In this document: piece by piece, positions 1-15,400 of the stretch
How positions within the stretch are numbered: the first letter of the stretch is position 1
Layout: every line of letters begins with the position of its first letter
DNA from: Haemonchus contortus
Taxonomy: Eukaryota > Nematoda > Chromadorea > Rhabditida > Trichostrongylidae
DNA length: 64,000 nt
Direction: 5' to 3'
Assembly (NCBI GenBank): GCA_000469685.2
Contig: LS997566.1
Coordinates: 14,386,118 to 14,450,117 of the forward strand
Translations under genes and position numbers: made by a program
The notes under the pieces: model-generated
What the model was told of the DNA's origin: nothing
Database searches by the model: none
The model's input: the letters and a program-made list of their open reading frames with translations, nothing else

Positions 1-465
1 TCTCAAAAACATCCTATTCTTGGCGAGGTTTCCTTACCATAAATTTTCTCTGCTTCTTCAAAAAATCTATATATTTTAGCACTTTCTCGAAATTGTCTTA
101 TTCTTATCAGTTCTTGAGAAACTCTATCTGTAGGGGTAATTCGATAATACCCCACCCTTCTAGATTTCTGAATTCAAGTCAAGTTTTATTAAGGCAATAT
201 TCTACCTCATAAAAATTGGCGATGCTGTTTGACAGGTTTAGCAAACAAGGATGTTTCAAAAAATGTCGGATAGGAGATTTATTGTACTCTTTTGTACATG
301 GCTAAATATTAGTTCTCATTTTACTTGGACCAAATGAAGCTTTGATCTATCAATTCATTTGGTGCACATCAATTTCCGAGAATGAGTGGTGTTTTTTCTA
401 AAATTTTTCCTTTTTGAAATGTAGCTTCTTTAATATCAGCTCTATCTATTTCATTATTCTTTCAG

Positions 466-3400
466 AAACAGGATATGTCGTCACACAATCCACACGACGA
501 CGTACTCGAGAAAAGTTACGGGGATCTGATCGATATACCTAAAAACGAGCCCGTGCATCCGGAACCGCCAAAACATGATCATGAGCACGAACAGAAGCAT
601 GATCATGAGCACGAGCAGAAACATGAGCATGAGCATATGCATGAGCACGGGCATGAGCATCAAGGAGGTATGTGAAAACATTCATTTTCAAGAAACTCTC
701 CTCGAAAATGAAAATCATCTTTTCATTACCATAATCTGAATGATTTTTGGCTAGAAGTGTGCGACACAGGTTTGCTTTTCAAATGGCCGAATTGACCGAT
801 TCGTTTAATTTTTTCGGAAACGATAATTTACAGGTACGATGATTAAGGGAGGAAACAGTCCCTGCTTCCTTCGGTCCCCTAAAAAATCGAATATATCTGA
901 GAGTTTTCTCAGGGGGTTCACCTTGAAATGACATAACTAAGTGGAGGATAGCAAAGGGCATTTTTAATGGTGAGCACAACACATGAGCAGCAAATGTACG
1001 ATGTTCCTGCATCTGAATGTTGTATGCATCAAAAACTGCTATTTTCGGTTCCGCTCTTTTTCCGTAAGAATGAAATCAAGAATCATCATCCTGTTCTGGA
1101 AGCTCTTGAGGATGATGTCGGTTTTCACTCCTGGAACATCCAGAAATGCGATGTGGACATGTCCACTTGGTTATGAGCATACTTGGGTATCCACATTTTC
1201 TCTTCTTTGAGGATTTTCCTTCGCGGGGGTTTTCGTGGTGTAAGAACGATATGCAGGTGCATCGTAATAGCCATCATTTTTAGTGTGAAGTATGGAATAG
1301 TGTACGCAGACATTTGCTTCGCATACGGTAACATTACCATTTAATGGCAGTATTAGACTAGAAAAAGCTTACGTCGGAGAAACTCGAGCAATCGGGGCTG
1401 CGTTTTGATGTCCGCGCAGCATAACGATTTTGCAGTGACTGGAATGTGGAGAGCGAATGTGGCGTTTTAGCGGATACTTTTGAAGCCTTTCATAGCTCCG
1501 CTTTGAGAACTATAAGGGAACTGCGAGCCCTGCTAACAATGGAGAAGTTATCCGTTAGATGGTTTGCATGGGTGATCGACCGATCCATGACCAAGCACGA
1601 TAAGGAGGGTGGGCGCTGTGAAGAGGAATGGAGTGAGAAAAACGACCACTTACTTGCACGATACAGACCAACATACTATCCGCAACTTGTGCCCAATTTA
1701 AGGAGTTGGCATGGAGGAAAGCAGCGCACACATCGCTTCGCTTAGTGTGGGGATCGGTATCTGCTTCAATCAACAAAACCTTCCATCCCACAAAGATTGG
1801 TCAATCGGTACCAGACTAGTCTGGGATGGCAGAAGCGTTGAGTTGTTCATCGGCTGTCCACCCCAAGTAATTGTGTAGGCCCATACACATTTGAGACGTC
1901 GTTGCGAAATGGAAAAGTGGAAGTCATGGAAAAAGGGCGTCGATCGCGAGATGCTTTCCAGAAACGGAATTGACAAGCACCTTCTATCCTTCCCTCGGTT
2001 TAAATTAAGAAAACAATGTCAAGAGGTTACTAAACTGGCTGTGCTGATTATGAGGGATAAAAGTCGAGAAGGGTGCAGGAGGTTTCTCATTGTTAGTTCA
2101 TGCCGGAAGAGGATATTTAGAAAGAGAATTCCCATACCAATTCCCATAGAATTTAGAAAGAGAGCTTGTACGACGTAGGCTCCTTGGAAGCAGCGACGAT
2201 AACACTTGTACTTGGCTTCATGTATAGATCCTTTGTATGTACATACATAGTCGAAAAAGAGCTGCATATCCGCTCATTTTCTAATTTTCCAGATCATGCA
2301 TCTACTGACTCAAAAGCGAACACCCTGAATTCCTTCGATCTACTCGGCGACGAAGTTCGTGTGAGTTTGCGAGGTTCTTTACAATTTCATCCATATTTTA
2401 AACCAATCGATCTTACGTGGTTATGAACTAGATATTTTTTCATTATCATTATTCGTTCCAGAAGTCTTCAACCGAATTCCAATAAAATCAGGGTGTTTTC
2501 CTGTTCTCTGTTTATTTTTTTTACTTCTCCAAAAAATATATATATTTTCGTAGTTTCAATAGTTTTGAGCTTTTATGAAGCATTTGCTGTACATTTCACT
2601 TGGAATATGTACTCGAAGAAAACCTGTTTCCCTTTTGATCTCACCAAAGTCCGACATCACCTTAGGACCTTCAAAGGAAAGGAAAACGGGCTACCTTCTT
2701 GTCGAAGAGATTCCTTGATTAATATTAATTTTTTTTTGGTATGGATTGGCGAAGGAGATATTTTATTCGTGCCTCAATATTCGATAGCTGCGTTAGTCTA
2801 CATTCGTTATTAAAGAGCTCGCTGTCAACATTGGGCTCTTTCATTCTAAAAACGTGAACATTGCTCGCCCAAACGCTTCAACACCCGACCATAAATACCT
2901 ACCTCGTCATCTTGGAAGCCACTAAATCATCATTTTTGAACAAGGAGACTCAATGTTCAGTGGAAAGTCGTAGCTGAGAAATTCGAGCTGTAATTTCAGT
3001 AAAGTCAACCATTGTCTAGGAGGTTTTTGGAAAAATTATTCATTCAGTAAAGGCAGTCGGCGAGGCCTCAGAAAATTGTTTTCAACATGGCTGTAATCAA
3101 TTCAAAAAGTTCTAAAATTCTGTGGGGTACTTGTATGTAAATAGCATTTGTTTGCTCGATCTCTTAATATGAATAAGATCCGCCTATCCTACGTTGAAAC
3201 AAGCAATCTATCTCTACTGAATAAAATTTCAGAAGAATCTGACAAATTGCTAGATTGAAAGGTGAAGTTATTGGTTTGAACACAAATCGGAAATTTGAAG
3301 ATCTGGAGGGGTCCCGTTCGGTCAAGCGTTTCGATAATTTGAATAGAGACCAAATGTTAGGTAAGCCTGAAAACTTTGATGAACGCATCAGTGTTGCCTT

Positions 3401-6400
3401 TATCCTGACTGAGCAAGCATCACAAAATCTGCTTTGGCATAACCTTGGAGTTCCGATGCAATAACGCGACATACTTCATTTCATCAGAGCTTCATCATCG
3501 TTCATCCGCCCTGACCTGGAAGTGTCGTTCTCAATAGTTCTCAAGTTTTCCTTTGCTTGTGCCTTCCTCTTTCAGCCGCTGAGGTTTACCTATATTTGGT
3601 TGTCCTTTGACTTTCAGAAGCCAGTGCACCTCGAGAGGTAATCCATGTGAATACTTGGGCCTAAGGAGCTCGCAAATCGTCATGTATTTAGGCCCTCCCA
3701 CAAACCACTGCGGTCGCTCCCCTCATTTATGTTGACTAACACAAGTTCTAGTTTGTTTGGGCATATCAACAGCGCAGTTCAAATTAATAAATATTAGAGG
3801 ATTTGCTGGTCTAATCGATCAAACCCGAAATAAATTTCTCAGTGGTTCTGAGAGAACTACTTCAGTAGGTGTCCTCGAAATTGCTGCGCCACCTGTTTTC
3901 GCTGTCTGATTGTGAAGCAAACAACACGACATACTTCTTTTCATCAAAACGAAAATCTCAATGGAACTCGCGACCGAGGGCGAGTACTTTGAAATTTGGT
4001 CTGAGGCAGTATTCTTGGTTGAAAAAATGGAAATGCAAAGTTCGCTACAAGCATTAGATGAGTGTCAGTCTTGCGAGTCGTAAAGTCAGTCATTTAATTT
4101 TGTTCCAACTATACCTATTGGGGACCGCGTGCCTTAGACAATGAAGCTCACCCTCTTGGTCGCTCGAGAACCCGTGGCCCGCAGACGATATGGCCACTAT
4201 TGGTCCCTTGAGGGGCGTGACCCTATGTCCACTATTGGTTCCTTGGGAGGGCGTGGCCAGCAAGCAGTCCACGGAATGGTTCTTTCTGTCGTTTGCACCT
4301 ATATTTACGATGTTTTTTGAAATTGATTAGGTTTATGAGCTTAAAAGAGCATTTGAAGCAGTGATTTACAAATAATCATTTTTAGTGGTAACGGAAAACA
4401 AAGGTATACATAAGGTGTAAATGTAAATAGTTGGCTCAAATAGCTCTTCTGATGTTTCGACGACTCGAAGTTTGATTCGAAAGAGTTTTTGAATTTCCAA
4501 TTTTTCTGCTCTTTCCCAATTGGTGAGCGTTTGTTTATGTCATATTGATGTCCAGGAAGAGATATAAAGGAGTTTTTCGTTTTCATGTCTTTTATAGGAA
4601 TTACATGAGAATTTTATCACGAGTAGGGAGCACGTAGGAACATATTAGGAACATGTCTATGGGAAAGGGCGTGTGGTTGAAATAGGTATAGAATGCGGCT
4701 GCGATCGTTTGAAGAGTGTGTTTAATCATCTTTCACTTCAACTTTTTTTCTTATTTTCTCGATGAGTGCCGTATCGCTCTCAGCATTGTTCGCGGCAGGA
4801 TAGTAGACGAAGCTTTGACTTCCAACTGACATGTTCCCAAAAATTTCAATCTTTTATAACTGTATTGTGCGGTCTCTTTCAGACCAAATACAAATTCAAA
4901 ATAATCCAATTTGTCAATATTAGATGGCATATAAGGAATTGTTAGAATTTACGCAAGCACAATTTCACATCTTGCTTACTTTGCTAGTGAGTTGGACTAA
5001 ACCATACAGCAGTTCTTTAAGTTTCTTGCTATCGAGTATTCAATTTGTTACAGGACAGTTTTTCAGGATCCGAAACCGGTTGTGTCTCCACCACAACAAT
5101 CTTTTGATACGTTCCATCACATAAATGACGGTTTGTAACTTTACTATACTTCGGATTTCTTTAATTCCTCCCTATCAGAGCGACTCCCCTTTGTGAACCA
5201 GTTATAGGAGGGAACGACCTGAAAAGGTAGCTCACTCGGCCACAGGAGAGCAGTTGGAAGGCCCATTGACAATTCACAAAGTTTGGTTGGGTATGGAGAC
5301 ACCTGTATGGCTAGATCAGAACAAATGTATCTGGATCAGGGAACCAAAGGCAAGATCTGGGGCAGTAAATCAACAAAATCAACATCAACAAATCAACAAA
5401 CCCAACAAACCCCAAAATCTGCCTAAACTTCAGAAAAGTACTGGATTGACAGTGATTCACTTTTGGAGTAAGCTCGACCCCCCCCCCCTCGTCCCCACCC
5501 CTCCCCCCTTCCCAAAGTTATGTTGTTGTCGTAGTTCCTTCTTAAACGACATGTTCCTTTGTCATCTTCCCCATTGCTATGTCTTGGCGCGAGCCCTTTT
5601 GACATTGAATGGGATTAGCGGGTCTCTCGGCTAATTACATTTATGGCCTATCGAATCCTTACGCTGGGTGGACCCCTGAGATTCTTGCTGTCAGGAACTC
5701 TACGAAATTCTACGAATTTTTTTAGAATGTATGTTACTGGCAAAACAGCCGTTGTGCTGAAGTACAATTCTTTATGTTTCTGAATCCCAAGAAAGACTGG
5801 CAATAGAGAGTTCCAGAGGCTCCCTTCGAACCTGTTGGTCGTGGAGGTGTCCCATTGGATCAGCTCATCGAGGATCAGGTGGCTGAAGTACACGGGGATG
5901 TTGATGAAGTCCTCCATCGAATGCAGGAAACGGACGAGCAAAAGCATGAGCACAAGGAGGATCATCATCACAAAGAGGAGCACCCGCCCAGGGACGAACA
6001 CGAACACAAGGAGGAGCATCCACATAAGGAAGAGCATCCGCATAAGGAGGAGCATCCCCATAAGGAGGAGCACCCACATAAGGAGGAGCACCCACACAAG
6101 GAGGAACACCCACACAAGGAGGAGCACCCACACAAGGAGGAACACCCACACAAGGAGGAACACCCACACAAGGAGGAACACGGACACAAAGAAGATCGTA
6201 AGTTTTAATGGAATACTTACGAAATGATATTCATTTTTCAAGTCAAATGTGCTGTGGAGCTGGTCACTTAGCGACGGCCAACCGCTGCCGTCTAACGGTT
6301 CAATGAAACGGGTTAAAATACAATTGAAGAGCTCCACCGTACATATTTGATAACTTCAGGATATCGACATCATTACGGTGAGGATTCCGATTCAGATGAG

Positions 6401-9400
6401 CCCGACTTCCGCAGCCAAACACCCGAAACGGACACGTACAACCGTCGTGGCCCGCTTACGATACCCGAAGCGTCTGAGGTAAGCTTCGTTCGATCCTTCT
6501 TTTCAGTGTGAATTACGTACCTGGTCATCGTGGATGGCTCCATGCTGGCCTAGAAGGCTAAGAAGAATTTCTGCGATAGGGGTTTTAGATATTCACATGC
6601 GGCTTTCGGGGAAAGTCGTCATTATTAAGAAAATCACTCCATTCATACAACTCCACACAAGGTTGTCAAAAACCTTGTTGAATAGTGATTTCAGATCGAA
6701 AAGCACAATGCTGCTAGGGGACTTTTACCCCTACATATGGGCGACGCTTGAGACATTCATGAACTGTCTTTTTTGAGGCTGATTTCATCTCGCACAAAGT
6801 GACAACTATTTCTTCAACTTTTAGTAAAGTAATGAAGAGAAATAGTGAAGAGAAGCGCAAAGCAAAGGTGTTGTATAGGGCGTTCTTTGGAAACCTCTTT
6901 GCTTTAGTTCAACTACAAAAGCCTTCCTTAATCACTTTTTTCTCGTAGCTGCTAGCTTTTCTGTTTCCAGGTTCTTCCAACTCCCCCCGCTCATGAAGAT
7001 ATTTTAGAAGAACAACCGGATCTTTCGCCTATCCAGTGAGTTTTGCCTATGTAGCCTCTGCTTAGACGAAAAATTTACAACTTGGAGCCCGAAGTTTCTG
7101 TCTCCAGCTCATGATGATTGCATAATTTTCAAAATTATAAGTAATTCATCAGTAATTCAAAATAAGTAAAATACGATATTTAAGGTCCCAGTCAAAGCAT
7201 AGAGGTTTTGACAATGGTGATGCGTGGGCTGTTAAATGAAAGTTGGTTCATTAAAAGTACGTTTTCTAGGAGTAAGCAGTACGAGTTACTGTAAAAATAT
7301 GGGCGATGTGGCCCATCTCGAGTCACAATTGGCAATATTTTTGTGAGCCGATCCTAGACCAACGGCAAAGGCAAAGACAAAGTGTTAATGTGGAATAGTG
7401 CGTCAGTAACGAAGAAAGCAATTGGTCGCCTCGAAATAGCCTATTTACGGGTTGCACGAGATTGTGACGACGAAGGAGAGTGTTTGAACGAGATTAGTTG
7501 CGCCTGGGACAGTCAGCTAATTACTTACAAACGTGTAATAATTACTTGTAATCAAAAAATCAGCAATTACTTGTAATCGAAAACGTGCTACACCTCGTAT
7601 TGAGCGAAGCAGTATCCTTCAAAACAACCTCTAGAGGGTTGGTTGACACCTTCACGGGAGCCTTTGTTCGTGTAAAGCGCTAAAAACTGTTGCTAGCCCA
7701 GGCTACGTTCTAGGTAGGCCACTTTTCGACGCCATATTCACCTCCGCAGGGGCCTAAGAATTGGTATAAGTAAGAAGAAGCCGCCCGGAGTGTTATTATA
7801 GCGAACTAGGTCTATGAGGTGCTTTTGCAGTTTCAGACCAACATATCCGCCTGCCACCCTGTGAATGAGGTCATTGCTCTCGATAAAGGCAAGGTCCTCA
7901 TGGTATACTAAATATTAAAAAGATAGGGTATGGTACACCTCTTCCATCAAAGAGTTATGCTCTTTCCTTGCCCTGGAGGGTCTCTAGAGGGTAAGGGACC
8001 GCGAGGAATCGGAGTGATCAAAATAAGCCTTAAAAGAATGCTTTGTGACGGAAGGGGTTCTATGAAAATAAATGGTAGTCTTCAAAAGAAATAAGAAAAA
8101 GTCAACGTCAAATGATTCTAAAAATGCGAAAGAAACTCGCTTGTGGGTTCTGAAGGCGTATGTTTTTATAGGTTAGGGACATTTTCGAATAAACTAGGGG
8201 GAGGGTATTTCAAGAAACTTATTTATTGAGCTTTGCAGATTATGAAAATAGTGACGTCAGCCACATCTAGTTTCAGGAGCGGTTTCGATACTCATCCTCG
8301 TCCACCGACGCCACCTAAAGATATCAATGAGGAGCTTGTGAAGCCATCTGCATTCAGTTTACCACATACGACTCACACACCGACACATTGTAAGGCTTTC
8401 AAGTGCTCATTTAAATTCTCCATAAACTGGCACATTTTGAAGCGTTGCGAACACGAAAGCTTAGAAAATATGGTAAAGCCAAGGTTCGAGTGACGAATTC
8501 AGAAGAAATCCTTTATGACTGTTCAGATTTTAGGCTGAGTTTATTTCAACCTACCAAGGGAGTGTTCAAAGTTCATTTCACCAATTAAAATTCCATTCAC
8601 CTGCTTTGGGATGCACTCCTACATTCACTTTCTATTTGTACTCGCCGTGGCCGTTGTATGCGTTTTGGCCAATACGATATTTGACCCCAAGGTATCTGTC
8701 CCCGGACCATACATGTACGGCACTGTATTTTGGCACTAACCCACTTCGTCCTCGTTCTTGCGACTTACGGGTAGTAACAGCTTTACTTATTACTGTGATT
8801 TACCTTGACTGATGTCTTTTTTGTTTACTTTTTGCAAAAAGGGCGGAGCAGCGGTTCATACGCTGAAACTGTGAAGTCATAATGCTGCTGTATGTACTTA
8901 TAATTGTCCGTTTACGATCTTTCGCACTAACACTGGCATGCTTCAGCTCACGAAGGCATTCATTCGATTCTGAAACATGGAGGCTCCATGAGCGCAGAAC
9001 CATGGTTTGACTTCAAATCGGTTGATCCTTGCCGTGAGTTCTCGTTGCTTTTGTGGATGTACATAAAAATTTTCAGAGGATTTTTTGGTCAAATGGGTAG
9101 AGACATAGGCTATAAGGGAGTTGCAGTCATAGGTCAGCAGGAATGGGCTTGTTGGCATAAGAATTAAGTTTGCTGTAGGTTTTTACTGGTGTTAAGTGGT
9201 AACTGCGGGTTAGGATAGCTTATAAAAGTTCTGCTTCATTTTACGTCTCCCTGGTTATCGTTACTGAAATCGCTCAGTAAACTCGAGCTCCTCAATTTTG
9301 AACTAATTTGAAATTTTTTCGAAAAATTCAAACTTTATATGTATTTTAGATCTTTTTTTCAGCTTAAACATTTACCTTTGAAATCTGTAGTCCAAAGCAA

Positions 9401-12400
9401 AGAGTTGAAATAGTTTTTAGAACCCTGCTCGGTTCATCACAGCATCAAGGACAGAAGGAAAAAGTATTTGGCGTTAATCAACTCCCCGTCGGTTTTTGAT
9501 ATGCACCCTTCGTTCGACCCTCATTTAGGATCGTATTGGTGTTTTGAATGCGTAAACAGCCTGTACAATGACTTACGATGACCAGCCGACGTACAAGTCA
9601 GTGACTATATCCTCCCAGTCGTGTCTTATACCAACTACTCGACCCGAGCTTGATAGAAGGCCTCGTTGATCCAGCGATTAACGGTACGGAATTCAATCTC
9701 TGAGCCATGTGTGTGCAGTAGTAGGCCACTTACCACAACTAAAGCATCTCCGGCATCGCTCTAGAATCTCTTGTATATGGTTTGAGTCAGTATCGATGAT
9801 CCTTGAATTATCTTCAAAAATATAGAATTTAGTTTCTGAAAGTCATTTTTTTTAGAAAACATCCAGCGGCATGGTAAAGGGTTGCTACGAGTTTCTCCCA
9901 TCGATGAACTGAATCGTTAAGAATCGTCCGTTTTGATCGCTCTATTGCTTTCTAATATTCGTCAGCTACCCCTTCTGGTGTTCCAACAGCTGTGACTAAC
10001 CATCCTCAATGTGCTCCCTTGCTTTGGCCTAGAACTCCCTGTGTCGTGACGGCTAACCTATTCAGCTCTTGTAAAAGACGCGATTCTTCAGTCAACATGG
10101 TGTCGTCTGCGCAATGGCTGTAAATTTTATGCGTGTTTTCTGGTTAAACAGTCAGCTAAAAAGCCGTAAATACTGTGAGCCACTAGGTGTAGCCCACTGT
10201 GTAAGGTGATCACTGAATATCTGAACCATTGGGCCACATATCAGTCAAAGACGGCGTACCCACGCTACTTTTGAGTAAGCCTCAAATTTCGTCATTTTGG
10301 CTTTCTATTAATCTCAAAATTTGTACTGTGTCGGCAGTTGAATGAGTTGGACTTAGCCCTGTAATACCTTAGAATCTTTTTTTTCTAAATCTGTCCCCAA
10401 AAATTCAAGAAGCAAGCATAGATAAAAAAGCTACACCTTTGGGATCGGAAGGATGCATTATTTTTGTTCGGCTTATTCGACTACCTATCTGAGTGAGTGC
10501 CTGAAAATATTTTCACAACCAGGATTCGATAGTGGCGTGGGTGCGCAAAGCACCATAGATCGACTCCAACTCTTTAGTATTCAGCCACCCTCGCTCGTGT
10601 TCGACTCAGTATGAAAAATGTGTTGTTTACTCCATTGGCAGCGGTGGTGCAGTGTCTTGATTCAACCACAGCCTTGATTGAGTGCCTACAAAATCAAAAA
10701 CCGCTTAAAGCCCCTTTTGCAGCGCCAAGTTTTCAATAATTTTCTGTTCGAAAGATGAAATCCCATTATACGAATTCAGTTCGTTTCCGGAGTCATCTTG
10801 AACTTTCTAACAGAGATGCACTTATGTAACTGTGCTAACTGTAAGTGTTCCACTTCAGAGACAAGCTGAGGCTTCGTGTAGATCCTTGTAGGTCCACAGG
10901 TCTGGGTGAGCCGAGCCGAGTCTCCAATGTATGTTTGCTTCGGTAGTGAATAACAGAATGGAATGTGGACAACTGGAAGTTTCTTCTCTGAGCCCCTTTC
11001 GATTACGAAACTTTCCAGAATGAATCTGAATAAATGATTCAATACCAAGTGATTTTTGCCCATCAATGTCATCATAGCGATGTGTTTTCTATCAATCTTC
11101 ACACTGCTGCCATTAGTGCTGAACGGGCAAAATATCGTATCTTATCAGTTGTTCATTTAATCAACACCTGGCCCTATTGTTTTGCCGTTCGTCGTCGCCG
11201 TCCAGATGTTAGCATTCCCAGATTCTTTCTTCTCTTTTTCTAGTTTAACTTTTCTTAATGGATCAGAATGTGGTGCAGGAACGAAATTGTAATAGTCATC
11301 TGCTGTTACGAGTACTAAATGTCCCAATTGAATGTCCAACGGATCTTTCCAATGCTTCTTGGATCCTGATGCTTCTCTACAATCCTGTTGTCATCATTCT
11401 GAAAAATAAGGCCCATTGCTGTCGTAGTTTTTGGCATGATACCGCACACCAGTTGCCTGTCCTGCCCTCACGTGGGAGCTGGGTAGACTCCGGTTAGGTA
11501 GCCACGCTATCCCGTTGTGACAAGGTGACAAGGGCTTATTAATGAATACAACCCTCCCCCCCCCCCCTTCCCCTCGCTCCTCAGTAGATCCCCAGTCACT
11601 TGAATGCATGCATTTGGCTGGGTTCCAACCACACCCACAAACTCTTTACCTATGCATGCACACTTGCGCGCCTGAAGGTATGAATGGATTCAACACAGCA
11701 GAAACCGTGATTCTGATCTCTGACTCCCGAATGAGTTTCGTCTCTGGGCAAGGGTCCGTGGCTATAGGGCGACACCGTCACTGTCACCTGGGGTCGTGCC
11801 ACGCATCCTCGTCACCAATCAGCTTGAAATTCCTTGAGAGAGGGAAGAGAGCTCTCGGTGAAGGAGGTTCATTCCCATACTAAAAATCGGCTAAGGCTGC
11901 ATTTCTAATTGGTGTCATCATAATATGAGCTCCGCCGTAGGGCTAAAATTAGAAGGTTCATACTCCAACATATGCACCCAGGCGCTATGGGACTTGATAC
12001 TCATATTTCACACTGTCAGCTAGCGGCAAGATCGCAAGCTATGACGCAGTCTCATCGCTAGCTATACCTCCCCATCTGAAGCGTTCTATTTATCTTTTCA
12101 TAGCGACTGGCGTGGGTACCATTACCTGCAGGTCACGATCGCCTTGCAGATAACACCATATGCAGTTGTCTTTGTTAGGGGATCTTGAGAAGACAAAAGC
12201 TCATAAGAGTTTTCGTCAAGCCAGCTGCTTTATCCAATTTGCTTCCTTTGTCGATGGGAACGACGAAGTCGAGCCTCTCTTCAAACGTCATGGCAGCCCA
12301 AATCACGACTTCTCTTATCACACTCCTTCCAAGTTTTCTTCTGTCTGCCGTGTTCATTTGGTAGTTTTGCAAGTCTATCACTTAGAGGACGAATAGGGCT

Positions 12401-15400
12401 GTTTTTATGAAAGAGTGCAAACAAGGGAAGTGTTAAAAAGGTAATGTGTTCGTTTCTGCGTAGCAGGGTATGTATGTTTCTACTTAGCTACCATGGCAGC
12501 CTCGCAAGATAGTTTTACCTTCCGAAGCTACACAAATTTGTCATTTCAGCATTACTTCGATTTCTCAAAGACGATAGAATTCCCAAAAGCGACTAGTGTC
12601 AGTCTTGCTTCCCAGATTTTCCTCCTTTTGGAGTGGTTTGAAACCGGCGTACGCGAAGCAATCTAAAAGCATGTTAACCGTCGGAATATCTTCCAACGTC
12701 GATCCCCCCCTCCCTTTACCGCCATAGACAAACACGGTTGTATTGTGTTTACATTGAAACTATTGTAATTCACTTGAACTGTTCTCAGTTTACCCAAGAC
12801 TTAGACCCTTCGGGTAAGCTGACCATTATCAGTGGTCGCACTTTGTTTACGTATTCACTCAAAGACAAAAAAACTGTTTACGCCAAAGCTTAACGACAAC
12901 TTGGAAAAGCCTATATCGCTTCTTTTCTGATTTTGAACTTTCCCCGTCGGCTGAATAATGGTCGTATCAGAGTAAGGGATATAACGAATTCAGTTGCAGT
13001 CCAGGAATTCCAACCTTTTGGAAGGTTCACTAAACGTTTGGCAAGAAATTTCCCGTTTCGACTGTTATAGGAATAAAAACCGTTCTGAGTAAGCCTTTTC
13101 GAAGCTATCGCAAGCCTCCCTTTTCCATCACAATGCTGACCCATGGTTCAACGCTGTAACTATGAACGCAATGTGTGTTATCGAGTTGGGTCCGGTCCAG
13201 TTATCGACTACCCACACGCAGTCTGCCCATAATTTGCGGATTGCCGTTGGCTTCCAACCAAAATAAGTCGATAGCTGGGCGAGCGCCAACTGGCATGCTT
13301 CAGTCGCCGTCCATGAATGGCCGCCTCCAGGGGTCACGTGGGTTCTCGTCGTGTGGCAATCATCCACTGCGCAAGAAGGGCAGCGGGAGCCCGAGATGTG
13401 TGGGGTGTGGGAGGGACTACGATATTATATATTTCTATTCGCCAGCAAGAAAGAAATCGATACGATGAGACCAAGCGCCATTTGAAACAATTACACGCAC
13501 GCTCGTACTACTCGTCTTCCGGGGCAAAAGAGCCCACCCGCTTGTTCCTTTGTCTTTCGTCCATCATCATCTCCATGTTGTGTGCATGTGAGCTGGTCAG
13601 GTCGCATTTCAGTTCGTTTCCATAGCTCTTCCTCTCGATCTGCGTTGTCTCTCTCCCCATCTACATACTCCTACGAGATGTTTCTCCACGTTACTACCCA
13701 TTATAGCCGTCGGTTGCTGTCAACAACGGGGTGTGTGAGCCCGAACGGCTAGGCTCCACTATGGCTCATCCCCGAGGTAACCACGTCCTCTTATTTCAAC
13801 GACAGTGGCAGCATCCGTTTCTACGATATCACCCTCTCAGCGCTTAAAAATCTCATCCTTTAGAATACGTCGTTCTCCCGCGATACGCTGTTTTCGCTAT
13901 TTCCATTTCCTCAGCAGTAAATCATTACCTAGCGTTGGTGGGTTGAGCGTCAATAGGTTGTTGATGCCTTTTAGCCTTCAATTTGAAATCAACTTCATTT
14001 CACATCGTTACGCCGGATAAGCAAAGACTAGCTGTGATGCTCTGGTTTGTCGAGAATGTCTTAGGTTATAAGAAGTACAGCTGGCTCGGACCTGTTGACT
14101 GCGATTTTCCAAAACTTTAATAGCGACCACCACATTTTTGCAATTGCGCATCGACTGGTAGTTCAGACAGGTTTTTACTATTAGGACTTGCACCTTTCCC
14201 ATGGGCCCGCCGTCATAATCGTAATTCACTCTTTCTTGTTGCACTTCGGTTTACCTCCTTGGATGATTCCCTATGTTCCAACACGAAAAGCGGAACTGGT
14301 TTTGTATCGGAAATTTCCTCCTTTGAAGGTCGTTCTCCTAATTTGGAACTTCCTGTTGATCTTATCTCTATTTATATGAACTTTCATTAGATCGGATCCT
14401 AGAGGAAGTATTAGCAATGAAGAAGGAAAAAAAAATGAAAAAGAAAGTGCTTCCACTGCGAGCAATGAGCATCTACCTGACTGCTCAGTCTTAGGCTGTT
14501 CTGCTTTCTGTCGTTTCAGCAATTGGAAATGAAACCTGAAGGTTTCCTTTGCACCCTGCAATAATTCGTGGTCGTCACTTTTTGCTTCCCCAGGTGAGGT
14601 GAGGAGTTCATGGGAAGGTGCATTCACTTTGAAAAAAAACCCCTTCTGGGCTTTTAGGATCAGTAAGAATCCTATCCGGTATTTTGAATAGTATGTATGG
14701 ACCTATGTGGGCCTAGTCCTTTGAATATCGATATCAGAAGTCCTCAATTGCGCGTTTCTCTACCTTCACTACTAAACTTCTAGATTCCTCTCATCGTTCT
14801 CCCCTGTTAGATAGCGTCATACGTAAAGAGTAGGGGGAGTCGGAGATGTTCTATATCTGTGCTCACCCTTCATGCTCGGACTGATCTGTTGGACTCCCTC
14901 CTATAGGTTTTGGTAACCTGGAGCCAGTGATCCCACATCGACTATTTCCTTTGACCCCCTCTCCTCCCAATAGGGCGAGCAGGCCACACCAGTCGATCGT
15001 CGTCTTGCCATTCGACCTAATGCATCGCATTTGCAGTTATTGTTGTTGTGCCGTCGAAAATGTAACCTTACCCATACGGGATCCAGTTTGTTGGTAAGTC
15101 AGCCACACCCATTATTTGGCCACGTGCCAACCAATCGACTCATGCGCAGCCAGTGTGGCTTTCAGTCGTTTCACACTCGCTTTTTGCTCGTAAACACTGC
15201 CCTGGAGCACTGATTTTTTTCCTCATCTTCGGGCATAATCTAATACGCTCCCCTAGCTTCTTCCCTCCCTTCTCCACCGCTAACCACTAGATTGTTCGCA
15301 ATTGATTCTTTGCCTTCCCTCTCCTTCCTCACAAAAATTTTCTCTTTTCGATTCTACAAAGCCCCCTACTTCCATGGTAATCAAATAGATTTGCCTTCTC

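Noticed and set aside
5968..6189. Minus-strand Cys-rich frame (CGCSSL repeats)
   Set aside because: Another antisense shadow of the same 18-bp repeat; no independent start, signal peptide or splice support.
5648..6337. 229-codon minus-strand frame rich in Leu/Val
   Set aside because: It is the antisense of the HPHKEE coding repeat. The plus strand has correct splice sites, phase and continuity with the reticulon exons.
8239..8276. Earlier acceptor (TTTGCAG, ends 8238) for reticulon exon 5
   Set aside because: It would bring a TGA into frame right after the junction; the acceptor ending at 8276 keeps the frame open.
11542..11883. 113-codon frame beginning after a poly-C tract
   Set aside because: The N-terminal Pro run comes from the C12 homopolymer and the rest has no protein-like pattern.
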